This document shows positions 7,603 to 15,081 of a stretch of 24,882 nt of DNA, one piece after another. Position numbers and translations under genes: made by a program. The DNA is from Pleurocapsa sp. MO_226.B13 (GTDB lineage: Bacteria; Cyanobacteriota; Cyanobacteriia; Cyanobacteriales; Xenococcaceae). Position 1 is the stretch's first letter. Each line of letters starts with the position of its first letter. Location: NCBI GenBank assembly GCA_030064795.1, contig JASJEI010000172.1, forward strand, positions 1 through 24,882, in the 5' to 3' direction. The notes under the pieces were generated by a model. That model was not told the origin of the DNA. It was given only the letters and a program-made list of their open reading frames with translations, and made no database searches.

Positions 7603-9696
7603 GTGGCAGGGGTAAATAAATCTCCAACCAAAAATTTATTTTATCGAGCAGTATTTAAGCATTCTTTAGAGGCGATCGCTATTCTCAATCGCCGAGGTCG
7701 CATCGTGCAAGTTAATCCTGCTGCTTGCAGGTTATTTGGTGTCACTGAAAAGAAACTTATTGGTAAATTAATCGATGATTTTTTAGTATCACCTTTAGAT
7801 TGGCAACAGTTACAAGAGCGAGGGGAAATTCAAATCCAGCCACTCAAAGGGGACATTAAGACCATTGAATATAGTCAAGTCCAAGATATACTACCCCAAT
7901 ACCACTTACTAGTTTGCCAAGATATTACCGAGATCCAACGAGATGCAGTTACCAAACTACATCTGCATCATCAACGAATAGAACTATTTTCTGAAGTTAC
8001 CCTCAAAATTCGTCAATCGTTACAGCTACAAGAAATTCTCCAAACTGCTGTAACTGAAGTCCAAAGAATCTTACAAGCCGATCGCGTCTTAATTTATCAA
8101 GTTTTTGCTAATGGTACGGGAATGCCAATCAAAGAAGCTGTCTTACCAGACTTCAAGCCCATTCTAGGGGTGGAGTTTCCTGAAGAAGTATTTCCCGAAG
8201 AATATCGCCAGTTATATACCAGGGGGAGAGTTCGGGCGATCGCTGATGTTGGTGCTAAAGAGGCAAATTTGGCCGAATGTCTAATTGAGTTTATGGACGA
8301 ATGGAAGGTCAAAGCCAAGTTAGTAGTACCAATTCTACAAAATTTTAAATCGACTACTGAAACGACTACAGAAGAAGGCGATCGCCTGTGGGGTTTACTG
8401 ATTGCCCATCAATGTCGAACCACCAGACAGTGGACGGAATTTGAACAAGAACTGATGCAACAATTAGCCGATCAAATTGGTATTGCTTTATCTCAAGCCA
8501 AACTATTAGAAAATCTTGAGGAAGTAGTCGCCGAACGCACTGCCAAATTAAGACAAGAAATCAGCGATCGCACCAAAGCCCAAGCAGCATTGCGTCATAG
8601 TGAAGAACAACTGCGCTTAATTGCCAACAATTTACCAGTTCTGATTGCTTATGTAGATAACCAGCAGCATTATCGCTTTAATAACCAAGCTTATCAAACT
8701 TGGTTGGGACTAGCTCCCCAAGAGATTTATGACTGTCATTTGTTGCAGGTTCATGGGGAAGTAGAATACCAACAAATTAGCCAATATATTGCCACCGCAC
8801 TTAGAGGAGAAATAGTTACTTACGAGCGAGATTTAGTTCTGCAAGATGGAAACCTGCATTCTCTGAGCGTCACCTATATCCCTCATATTCAAGAAGAGGA
8901 GATAATTCAAGGATTCTTTGCTCTGACTAGTGATATTAGCGATCGCAAAGCCGTCGAGCGGATGAAGGATGAATTTATTTCTGTGGTTAGCCACGAACTA
9001 CGCACACCTCTAACTTCGATTCACAGTTCTCTAAAAATTTTAGCCACTGGTAAGCTCGGTAGTCTTTCCAGTCAAGGAGAGCGGATGTTCACAATTGCCG
9101 ACGAACAGACAGAGCGTCTAGTACACCTAGTCAATAATGTTCTCGATCTTCAGAGAATTCAGTCAGGCAAAATCACGATGAACAAACAAGCCTGTCAAGC
9201 CAACGAATTGATGAGCGAAGCGGTTAAAGCGATAAAAACCCTAGCTCAACAACAGGAAATTCAGCTATCGATCGAACCTAGTAATCTGGAAGTTTGGGCG
9301 GATCGAGATTACATAGTGCAAACCCTGACCAATTTGGTGAGCAATGCAATCAAGTTTTCTCCCCGTCATAGTACAGTAGTTCTATCAGGAACAAAAGAGC
9401 CTCAGCAAAAACCGAACCGCAAACAGCGATCGAGTTCTTACGTTACCTTTGCAGTTAAGGATCGAGGACAAGGTATTCCCCAAGATCGCTTAGAAACAAT
9501 CTTTGAGAGGTTTCAACAGGTAGACTCATCCGATTCTCGTAAGAAAGGAGGCACTGGTTTGGGCTTGGCTATTTGTCGTCAGATCGTGGAAGGACACGGC
9601 GGTCAAATTTGGGCAGAAAGTTGCTTAGAACAAGGCAGTACTTTTTATTTCACTTTACCCGAACTGATTCAAATGGAGAGCGATCGCCATGACTGA
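7603..9696 (+). CDS. rcaE: RcaE-like green/red cyanobacteriochrome histidine kinase
   Basis: Soluble photosensor kinase of 697 residues with no membrane segment. Domains in order: PAS about 12-112; bilin-binding GAF about 140-298; coiled coil about 298-335; PAS about 335-450; HisKA with phospho-acceptor His464 (SHELRTPL); HATPase with N-box Asn581 (NLVSNAIKF), then DRGQGIP and GGTGLGLAI. The GAF has Cys226 for bilin attachment followed by Leu227 instead of the usual His, plus Glu195 and Lys239. Distances from the Cys (-31, +1, +13) equal those of the RcaE protochromic triad Glu217/Leu249/Lys261 around Cys248. No DXCF cysteine is present. This places it in the RcaE/CcaS green/red group; lack of transmembrane helices and the downstream genes favour RcaE. 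Start is GTG at 7603, just before the first PAS; no ribosome binding site is obvious. Its last eight bases overlap the next gene. Confidence 0.88.
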   Translation: MAGVNKSPTKNLFYRAVFKHSLEAIAILNRRGRIVQVNPAACRLFGVTEKKLIGKLIDDFLVSPLDWQQLQERGEIQIQPLKGDIKTIEYSQVQDILPQYHLLVCQDITEIQRDAVTKLHLHHQRIELFSEVTLKIRQSLQLQEILQTAVTEVQRILQADRVLIYQVFANGTGMPIKEAVLPDFKPILGVEFPEEVFPEEYRQLYTRGRVRAIADVGAKEANLAECLIEFMDEWKVKAKLVVPILQNFKSTTETTTEEGDRLWGLLIAHQCRTTRQWTEFEQELMQQLADQIGIALSQAKLLENLEEVVAERTAKLRQEISDRTKAQAALRHSEEQLRLIANNLPVLIAYVDNQQHYRFNNQAYQTWLGLAPQEIYDCHLLQVHGEVEYQQISQYIATALRGEIVTYERDLVLQDGNLHSLSVTYIPHIQEEEIIQGFFALTSDISDRKAVERMKDEFISVVSHELRTPLTSIHSSLKILATGKLGSLSSQGERMFTIADEQTERLVHLVNNVLDLQRIQSGKITMNKQACQANELMSEAVKAIKTLAQQQEIQLSIEPSNLEVWADRDYIVQTLTNLVSNAIKFSPRHSTVVLSGTKEPQQKPNRKQRSSSYVTFAVKDRGQGIPQDRLETIFERFQQVDSSDSRKKGGTGLGLAICRQIVEGHGGQIWAESCLEQGSTFYFTLPELIQMESDRHD

Positions 9697-10069
9697 AAAA
9701 AACATTTTACTCATTGACGATGAAGAAACTATTCAAGAAGTAGTCCAAGTGGGAATTGCAATTGAAGCTGGTTGGCAGGTGGCGATCGCTTCTTCTGGTT
9801 TAGAAGGAATTAATTTAGCGCAAGATCGACAGCCTGACGTGATTCTTCTGGATGTCATGATGCCCGACATGGATGGGATCGATACCCTGTCACAGTTAAA
9901 GACTAACGCTAAAACCAGTACGATTCCCGTAATTTTTTTAACCGCCAAAGCCCAAGCTGAGGAAAAAAACCAGTTTCAAAGTTTAGGAGTAGTCGATGTA
10001 ATCACCAAACCCTTTAATTCCATGACCCTTGCCAGTCAAATCGCCAAAATCCTGGGATGGGAACTGTAA
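9689..10069 (+). CDS. rcaF: Single-domain response regulator, RcaF-like
   Basis: Stand-alone receiver of 126 residues with no output domain. It has the acidic pair Asp10/Asp11, phospho-acceptor Asp55 (VILLDVMMPDMDG), Thr85 and Lys107 (TKPF), so all residues for phosphotransfer are present. It overlaps the kinase gene by eight bases, which implies translational coupling and a shared pathway. In the Fremyella Rca pathway the small receiver RcaF passes phosphate between RcaE and RcaC; size, position and gene order fit that role. The assignment as RcaF rests on context, because CheY-like receivers are too similar for a call on sequence alone. Confidence 0.85.
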   Translation: MTEKNILLIDDEETIQEVVQVGIAIEAGWQVAIASSGLEGINLAQDRQPDVILLDVMMPDMDGIDTLSQLKTNAKTSTIPVIFLTAKAQAEEKNQFQSLGVVDVITKPFNSMTLASQIAKILGWEL

Positions 10070-10098
10070 CGTCCGTTGTTAAATTTGACCTTATAAGT

Positions 10099-11985
10099 AT
10101 GAGAATTTTATTAGTTGATGACGATCTAGTTTTAGTCGAACTTTTAACCAAAACTCTATCCCAACTAAGCTATGCGATCGATGTAGCAACAGATGGAGAA
10201 CAAGGCTGGATTTATGGTTCTACCTATCCCTATGATTTAATCGTCCTCGACTGGTCTTTACCTCAACTCGACGGAATTGAGTTATGTCAGCGTTTTCGCG
10301 AGCATAATTATGACACTCCAATCATTTTATTAACCTCTCGTGGTGGCAGTCAAAATAAAATTAAAGGTCTTGATGCTGGTGCAGATGATTATATTTGCAA
10401 ACCTTTTGATGTAGAAGAATTAGCTGCCCGCATTCGTGCTTTGTTACGTCGATTAAACTGTGATTTTTTGCCCGTACTGTCTTGGGGAGATCTAGAGCTA
10501 AATCCTTGTACTAGTGAGGTCACATATCAGGGAGAATCATTATCTTTAACAGCTAAAGAATATCGATTGCTAGAGTTATTTCTACGTCATCCTCAAGAAG
10601 TTTTAAATGTAGAAGATATTATCGATCGTTTATGGTCTTCTACCGAATATCCAGCAGTGGCAACGGTAAGATCTCATTTGCGACGTTTGCGTCAAAAATT
10701 AAAGCAAGCTGGCTTTCCTGATGATTTAATTACCACAGTCAGAGGACAGGGCTATTGTCTTAAACCTTTACCTCAAAATCTTGATGCTCAAGCTAATTCG
10801 CCCATTAAACATCTCAGTCCAGGAGTTAACCCAGGCAACAAAGCAAATAAAAGAGTGCGACATCTAACCGCTTTAACTTCTATCTGGGAAAAATATCAGT
10901 CCAAAAGAGAACAACAACTAGCAACTCTCGGACAAGCCATCAATTCCCTAGGTATCGGCAAGCTGGAGATTAGCGATCGCCTTTCGGCAATTGTAGTAGC
11001 TCATAGTTTGGCAGGAAATTTAGGTCAATTTGGCTTAGATCGAGCTTCTCAATTAGCTCGAGAAATAGAACAATTGCTACAAAATCGGGTTAACGAGCCT
11101 TCAGCACAATTTAGGGAATTATCTGACAGATTAGTAACTTTAAGACAGGAATTAGCGAGCGGGCAAAACATTGTCGGTCAAATATCTCAACAATTAGCTA
11201 AAAATTCGCCGTTATTGTTAATTTCTACCGACGATCGCCACTTTAACGAACAGTTAATCTCTGAAGCGACAGAGCGAGGTATTCGTACCAAGGTAATCTC
11301 TACTCCCCAACTAGTCAGGGATTGGCTGGAAACCCAACAAACTAAAAACGAGCAACTTCCAGATGCCGTATTGTTCAAAATATCTTTTGAAGAAGATCTT
11401 TATAGATCGACTACTAAACAAGAGTATTTAGCTTTAATTGCGGAGTTCAAATTACTAACCCCATCCATACCAGCGATCGTCGTTGCCGATCGCGATCGCC
11501 TTCAAGATCGTTTACTCATAACACGACATGGAGGCAATTTTTATCTCCCTCAACCAGTTAATCCCAGACAAATTATTACTGTTTGTCAACAAGCAGCACA
11601 ATACTCGTCTTTCGGCAAAAAAGTGATGATTGTCGATGATGACATCGAACTATTAAGAGTGTTACCAAAGTTACTAAAACCTTGGGGATTTAAACTTACT
11701 ACCCTAGACGATCCGCGACAATTTTGGGATGTACTCCAAGCTGTTGCCCCCGATCTACTGGTATTAGACATAGAAATGCCTCATCTAAGCGGTATTGAAC
11801 TGTGCAAAGTTCTGCGAACTCATCCCTACTGGTGTAAGCTACCAGTTTTATTTCTCAGCATTCACCACGATCGAGCTATTACCACCGAAGTGTTTACCAG
11901 CGGAGGCAATGATTTTGTCAATAAACCAGTTCTGGCACAACAACTTGCTCATCGAATACTTAGTGGTCTTAATCTAAACAGCTAA
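10099..11985 (+). CDS. rcaC: RcaC-like multi-domain response regulator (REC - winged helix - HPt - REC)
   Basis: DNA-binding output of the light pathway, 628 residues from the ATG at 10099. Domains: receiver about 1-115 with Asp7/Asp8/Asp9 and phospho-acceptor Asp51 (LIVLDWSLPQ); OmpR/PhoB winged helix about 128-225 (SLTAKEYRLLELF, VRSHLRRLRQKL, TTVRGQGYCL); HPt about 255-345 with His302 (VAHSLAGNLGQFGL); a degenerate receiver-like segment about 370-490; and a complete C-terminal receiver about 510-628 with Asp557 (LLVLDIEMPHLSG). This is the architecture of Fremyella RcaC, whose key sites include Asp51, a HPt His and a C-terminal receiver Asp. An upstream in-frame ATG at 10057 would add 14 residues and overlap the previous gene; 10099 is preferred because MRILLVDDD opens the receiver and gives Asp51. 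It is expected to bind the L box at 2863-2880. Confidence 0.9.
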   Translation: MRILLVDDDLVLVELLTKTLSQLSYAIDVATDGEQGWIYGSTYPYDLIVLDWSLPQLDGIELCQRFREHNYDTPIILLTSRGGSQNKIKGLDAGADDYICKPFDVEELAARIRALLRRLNCDFLPVLSWGDLELNPCTSEVTYQGESLSLTAKEYRLLELFLRHPQEVLNVEDIIDRLWSSTEYPAVATVRSHLRRLRQKLKQAGFPDDLITTVRGQGYCLKPLPQNLDAQANSPIKHLSPGVNPGNKANKRVRHLTALTSIWEKYQSKREQQLATLGQAINSLGIGKLEISDRLSAIVVAHSLAGNLGQFGLDRASQLAREIEQLLQNRVNEPSAQFRELSDRLVTLRQELASGQNIVGQISQQLAKNSPLLLISTDDRHFNEQLISEATERGIRTKVISTPQLVRDWLETQQTKNEQLPDAVLFKISFEEDLYRSTTKQEYLALIAEFKLLTPSIPAIVVADRDRLQDRLLITRHGGNFYLPQPVNPRQIITVCQQAAQYSSFGKKVMIVDDDIELLRVLPKLLKPWGFKLTTLDDPRQFWDVLQAVAPDLLVLDIEMPHLSGIELCKVLRTHPYWCKLPVLFLSIHHDRAITTEVFTSGGNDFVNKPVLAQQLAHRILSGLNLNS

Positions 11986-11996
11986 AATTTAGAGCT

Positions 11997-12278
11997 TTAG
12001 AGTAAATCGGCGATCGCCTGTTCTAGTTGAGACTGTTCTAAGATAGTAATGATAAAAACCTCTTGTACTGTCTTTCCTTGACGGGCGATCAGCTTGTAGC
12101 CACCACGAATCGGTACAGAAACTTTCAGTTTGATTTTAGGTATATGACTTCTAGTCTTTTTGATTCTGCCTGGAGTAACCGTAGTAATTCCTTCACACAG
12201 AACTAGTTTTTCTAGTATGGGAATTAGACCAGGAAGATGAGTTGAATGATTCCAGACTAGCCGACCATCAGAAGCCAT
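11997..12278 (-). CDS. Small conserved protein resembling DUF2103 (putative metal-binding)
   Basis: 93-residue basic protein beginning MASDGRLVWNHSTHLPGL with conserved-looking blocks ITTVTPGRIKKTRS and KVSVPIRGGYKLIARQGKTVQEVFIIT. From memory this resembles the cyanobacterial DUF2103 family, annotated elsewhere as putative metal-binding; I see two His (His11, His14) and one Cys but no classical zinc motif. Function is unknown. It is convergent with rcaC (stops 11 bases apart) and lies 39 bases downstream of clpS on the same strand, so the two may share a transcript. Confidence 0.65.
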   Translation of the reverse strand: MASDGRLVWNHSTHLPGLIPILEKLVLCEGITTVTPGRIKKTRSHIPKIKLKVSVPIRGGYKLIARQGKTVQEVFIITILEQSQLEQAIADLL

Positions 12279-12317
12279 ATTTTTACTCGCTACTTGTTTA
12301 TCCTTGCCAACTATATA

Positions 12318-12611
12318 CTATGCCTTCTCCAAAGGAGCCATAGTTAATCCAGCACGTTTTAACTGTTGATGATATAATTCCGCTTGTTCTTTTGGCCCAA
12401 CCCACACCAAAGCTTGTCCTTGATAGTGAATTTCATTAGCTAAATCTCTGGCGCGATCGCCATCCATTCCTGGGATGTATTTGACCAGACATTCTATAAC
12501 ATGCTTAAAGGTGTTAAAGTCATCATTTAAGACGATTATTTTGTAGTTGGGGTAGTGTTGCTTGATGGTTTGACCAGATTTTTCTTTTACTACAGCTGGG
12601 CTTGCAGTCAT
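12318..12611 (-). CDS. clpS: ATP-dependent Clp protease adaptor ClpS
   Basis: Adaptor that binds proteins with destabilising N-terminal residues and hands them to ClpC/ClpP. 97 residues; an unstructured N-terminus is followed by the ClpS core YKIIVLNDDFNTFKHVIECLVKYIPGM (about 23-49), with the NDDFN loop that contacts the substrate N-terminus, then EIHYQGQALVWVGPKEQAELYHQQLKRAGL. Typical of cyanobacterial ClpS1. The ATG at 12609-12611 is clear. The 188-base gap to the divergent gene at 12800 is AT-rich and probably holds both promoters. Confidence 0.95.
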   Translation of the reverse strand: MTASPAVVKEKSGQTIKQHYPNYKIIVLNDDFNTFKHVIECLVKYIPGMDGDRARDLANEIHYQGQALVWVGPKEQAELYHQQLKRAGLTMAPLEKA

Positions 12612-12799
12612 ACCAATAATCCTAATAACTCTACTTGACGAGAATATAACTTAATAGATTTACTCTAAATCTATCTGCGATGACAATTGATTTTAATTAC
12701 CAACAGTTTAACTAATTTTTTAATCTTTTCTTCAAAATTAATCTGAATAATTACTATCAATTTAAGATTTGTTATTCTTGAGCTTTTACGATCGAACAA

Positions 12800-13594
12800 A
12801 TGAAAATTGCAATTGGCTGGCTATATCCGACCTTAATGAGTACCTATGGCGATCGCGGTAACGTTATTTGTCTGCAACGGCGATGTCAATGGCGAGACAT
12901 AGAAGTAGAAATCGTTCCTCTCAAAAGAGAAACTGAAGCCCAAGTATTCGAGCAGGTAGATCTAATCGTCGGAGGAGGAGCGCAAGATCGCCAGCAAGAA
13001 ATTGTCATGCGGGACTTGCAAGGGAAAAAAGCCTCCGCTCTAAAAACTCAGCTAGATCGAGGCACACCAGGAATATTTACCTGTGGTTCGCCACAACTTT
13101 TGGGACACTACTATGAACCAGCTTTGGGTAAAAGAATTGACGGTTTGGGTTTGTTAGATCTGGTCAGCAGACACCCTGGTATCGATGCCCGACGCTGTAT
13201 TGGTAATTTAGTCTTTGAAATCACCGCTACTCCCATAGCAGCAGAATTAGAGGCAATTTGGGGAGAAAAACCCGTTGCCATTGGCTTTGAAAATCATGGC
13301 GGAAGGACTTATCTCAATGACGTGCAACCCTTGGGCAGAGTAATCAAAGGGTATGGCAATAATGGCGAAGACAAGAGTGCAGGAGCTTTTTATCAAAATG
13401 CGATCGCCACCTATTCTCACGGCCCGTTGCTCCCCAAAAATCCCTTTATTGCTGACTGGTTAATCCAAAAAGCCTTGCAAAGAAAATACGAACAGCAAAT
13501 TAGTCTAACGCCGTTAGATGATTCCCTAGCTGTTGCAGCTCGTAAAGCAATGTTGCAACGTCTTGATTTATCTAATTTTGTGGCAACAATTTAG
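12800..13594 (+). CDS. gatD: GatD-like class I glutamine amidotransferase (lipid II amidation subunit)
   Basis: CobB/CobQ-like glutamine amidotransferase of 264 residues. GatD releases ammonia from glutamine for MurT, which amidates the D-glutamate of lipid II. Catalytic Cys95 (GIFTCGSPQLLG) and His207 (TYSHGPLLPKNP) are visible, with GGGAQDRQQE (58-67) and GFENHGGRTYL (162-172) also matching the family. Length and motifs fit GatD better than cobyric acid synthase, which is much longer. MurT, the usual partner and often adjacent, is not in this window, so the pair is split here. The ATG at 12800 starts directly with the strand-forming segment KIAIGWLYP. Confidence 0.85.
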   Translation: MKIAIGWLYPTLMSTYGDRGNVICLQRRCQWRDIEVEIVPLKRETEAQVFEQVDLIVGGGAQDRQQEIVMRDLQGKKASALKTQLDRGTPGIFTCGSPQLLGHYYEPALGKRIDGLGLLDLVSRHPGIDARRCIGNLVFEITATPIAAELEAIWGEKPVAIGFENHGGRTYLNDVQPLGRVIKGYGNNGEDKSAGAFYQNAIATYSHGPLLPKNPFIADWLIQKALQRKYEQQISLTPLDDSLAVAARKAMLQRLDLSNFVATI

Positions 13595-13630
13595 GTATTT
13601 GTTGTTAATCTTTGCATTGAGTTGCGTGCT

Positions 13631-13713
13631 ATGCAAGACAATTTGCCTTAATATTGCAAGTAGACAAATTATGCAAGACCATCTTGCAACTAGTAAATCT
13701 TAGCAATTGCAAG
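13631..13713 (+). repeat. Cluster of TGCAAG motifs upstream of the membrane protein gene
   Basis: TGCAAG occurs at 13632, 13655, 13672 and 13708, with a TTGCAAC at 13684. ATGCAAGAC is repeated exactly at 13631-13639 and 13671-13679, 40 bases apart. The cluster ends just before the ATG at 13721 and may be an operator or a decayed repeat. Confidence 0.5.
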
Positions 13714-13720
13714 CACAACT

Positions 13721-14527
13721 ATGACTGGAAAAGTACTAGATAATGGTTCTGCTGGAATTTTGATTCTCATCTTGCCTTTTGCTTTCGGTTTTGTCATTTT
13801 ATATAAATTTTGGCCCGTTTTGCTGGTACTTGCAGCATTAATTGTGGTTTTTCAAGCTTGGCAAAATTATCAATGGCAAAAATGGTGCAGAGAAATCAAC
13901 CCCTACTTCAATCAATTGATTAAAGAAAATCAGGGCTATCTAACTCCAGTAGATCTTTCTGTAAAAGCCAACCTTACTCCTAAAGATGCCAAAATATTTT
14001 TAACTCGTAAGAGCAATGAATATGGCATTCAACCCAAGGATGTAAAAGACAAAGGTTTTGTTTACTATTTTCCTACTGCTAGTGCATTAGGAAGTATTTT
14101 AGATAATAGTGAACCAGAACCAGCGGTCAACTCCTATCAGCTAGCAGCCAAAGAACCTAACAAACTATCTGTAAGGGGAATAGCTCAGTTAGCAAAACAG
14201 GAACAAGACCAAGAAAAAAATGGTGTAAGCGAATCTCCTTCGACCGTTGCTCAATTAGTCAAAGAAGAATCAACTCAAGCAACTGCAACTGTTGAACCTG
14301 AAACTGAGGACAGTAGTTCGACCGAGAGTGAAACTCCTTCTATTGATACCTCCCAATCATTGATTCAGGCTGAACTAGCAAAACGCCTCGATCTCAATAC
14401 CAGTACCGTTGGCAGACGCAAATCAGACCCAGATTTTGAAGAGTGGAGTCAAAGCAAAGACCCCGAAGGAATAGCCTGGAGATACGACCCAGAAACCAAG
14501 CTATTTATAGCAGTCGTTTCAAAGTGA
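13721..14527 (+). CDS. Uncharacterised membrane-anchored protein with two helix-turn-helix-like segments
   Basis: 268 residues. Residues about 10-48 form two closely spaced hydrophobic helices. Residues about 60-115 (INPYFNQL, GYLTPVDLSVKANLTPKDAKIFL, FVYYFPT) look like a winged-helix fold. Residues about 120-220 are acidic, Ser/Thr/Glu-rich and probably disordered. The C-terminus, about 222-268 (AELAKRLDLNTSTVGRRKSDPDFEEWSQSKDPEGIAWRY), looks like a second helix-turn-helix module with a SKDPEGIAWRYD motif that I associate with cyanobacterial hypothetical proteins. I do not recognise a named family. It might be a membrane-tethered DNA- or protein-binding regulator, but this is inference. It is preceded by the TGCAAG cluster and followed by repeat-rich intergenic DNA. 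Confidence 0.7.
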   Translation: MTGKVLDNGSAGILILILPFAFGFVILYKFWPVLLVLAALIVVFQAWQNYQWQKWCREINPYFNQLIKENQGYLTPVDLSVKANLTPKDAKIFLTRKSNEYGIQPKDVKDKGFVYYFPTASALGSILDNSEPEPAVNSYQLAAKEPNKLSVRGIAQLAKQEQDQEKNGVSESPSTVAQLVKEESTQATATVEPETEDSSSTESETPSIDTSQSLIQAELAKRLDLNTSTVGRRKSDPDFEEWSQSKDPEGIAWRYDPETKLFIAVVSK

Positions 14528-14686
14528 ACTACCTACAGCAAATCAAAGATTATGAATGTCGGGCTTCTCGTCATTTACGCGAAAATTTTTCCTATTTTCA
14601 ACTATGGTTATCTAACTAATATCGTTTAGCTGTTACTATTAGCTGCTTTCAAGACAACGATCGAGCTATTAATTTCATCTCAGATT

Positions 14687-14720
14687 GGGGAGTATAGAAA
14701 GATCTTTCTCTATAGTCCCC
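14687..14720 (+). terminator. Imperfect hairpin downstream of the membrane protein gene
   Basis: GGGGAGTATAGAAAGA pairs with TCTTTCTCTATAGTCCCC (two-base bulge, one mismatch). It is 160 bases after the stop codon and is not followed by a clean T-run, so it may be a terminator or part of a repeat. Confidence 0.35.
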
Positions 14721-14760
14721 TCTTCTGGTTGTTTCAAGGTGAGTTCGGAATTTGGAATTC

Positions 14761-14788
14761 GTAGGGGCGAACGGCCGTTCGCCCCTAC
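14761..14788. repeat. 28-base perfect palindrome, REP-like
   Basis: GTAGGGGCGAACGG followed by its exact reverse complement. It is flanked on the left by GAGTTCGGAATTTGGAATTC and on the right by AGGAGTTATG, echoing the flanks of the elements at 5228 and 6551. It lies in the 554-base gap 14528-15081, which has no gene I can support. Confidence 0.85.
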
Positions 14789-14897
14789 AGGAGTTATGAT
14801 TTTTTGGACACCTCTAAAAATGAGAAAGTATCTGTATCTAATTATTTAGCCTCATCGAACTCAAGTTGTTGCAATTAATTTTCTAATGATAAAAATA

Positions 14898-15052
14898 TAT
14901 AGTCATTCCAATTAATTTCCTTGTAGTAATTTTGTATTGATAGCAAGATGATAGGTTACTTGTTTATCTCCGAAGGGGACTACTCTCTACTCTCTACTCT
15001 CTACTTGCTACTTTTCAAAAAAATCGTTTGGTTTCTATTTAGAATGACTATA
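14898..15052. mobile_element. MITE-like element with terminal inverted repeats
   Basis: TATAGTCATTCCAA at 14898-14911 and TTAGAATGACTATA at 15039-15052 are inverted copies matching at 13 of 14 positions, 155 bases end to end. The TA at each end would fit a TA target duplication, as for IS630/Tc1-type elements. The interior has no coding capacity and includes a CTCTACT tandem tract (about 14983-15010). It ends 29 bases before pgeF. Confidence 0.6.
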
Positions 15053-15081
15053 GATAAAGCTTAGAGGTCTTAAAAGTTAGT

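Noticed and set aside
7603..9696. CcaS/CcaR-type (CA2) system instead of RcaE/RcaF/RcaC
   Set aside because: The kinase has no N-terminal membrane helix, a separate small receiver and an HPt-containing regulator follow, and the promoter element is an L box. I saw no CTTT-N-C-N-ATTT direct repeat near cpcB.
10057..10098. Earlier ATG for the RcaC-like gene
   Set aside because: It overlaps the rcaF stop region, has no ribosome binding site, and adds residues before the receiver. The 10099 start yields Asp51 as in RcaC.
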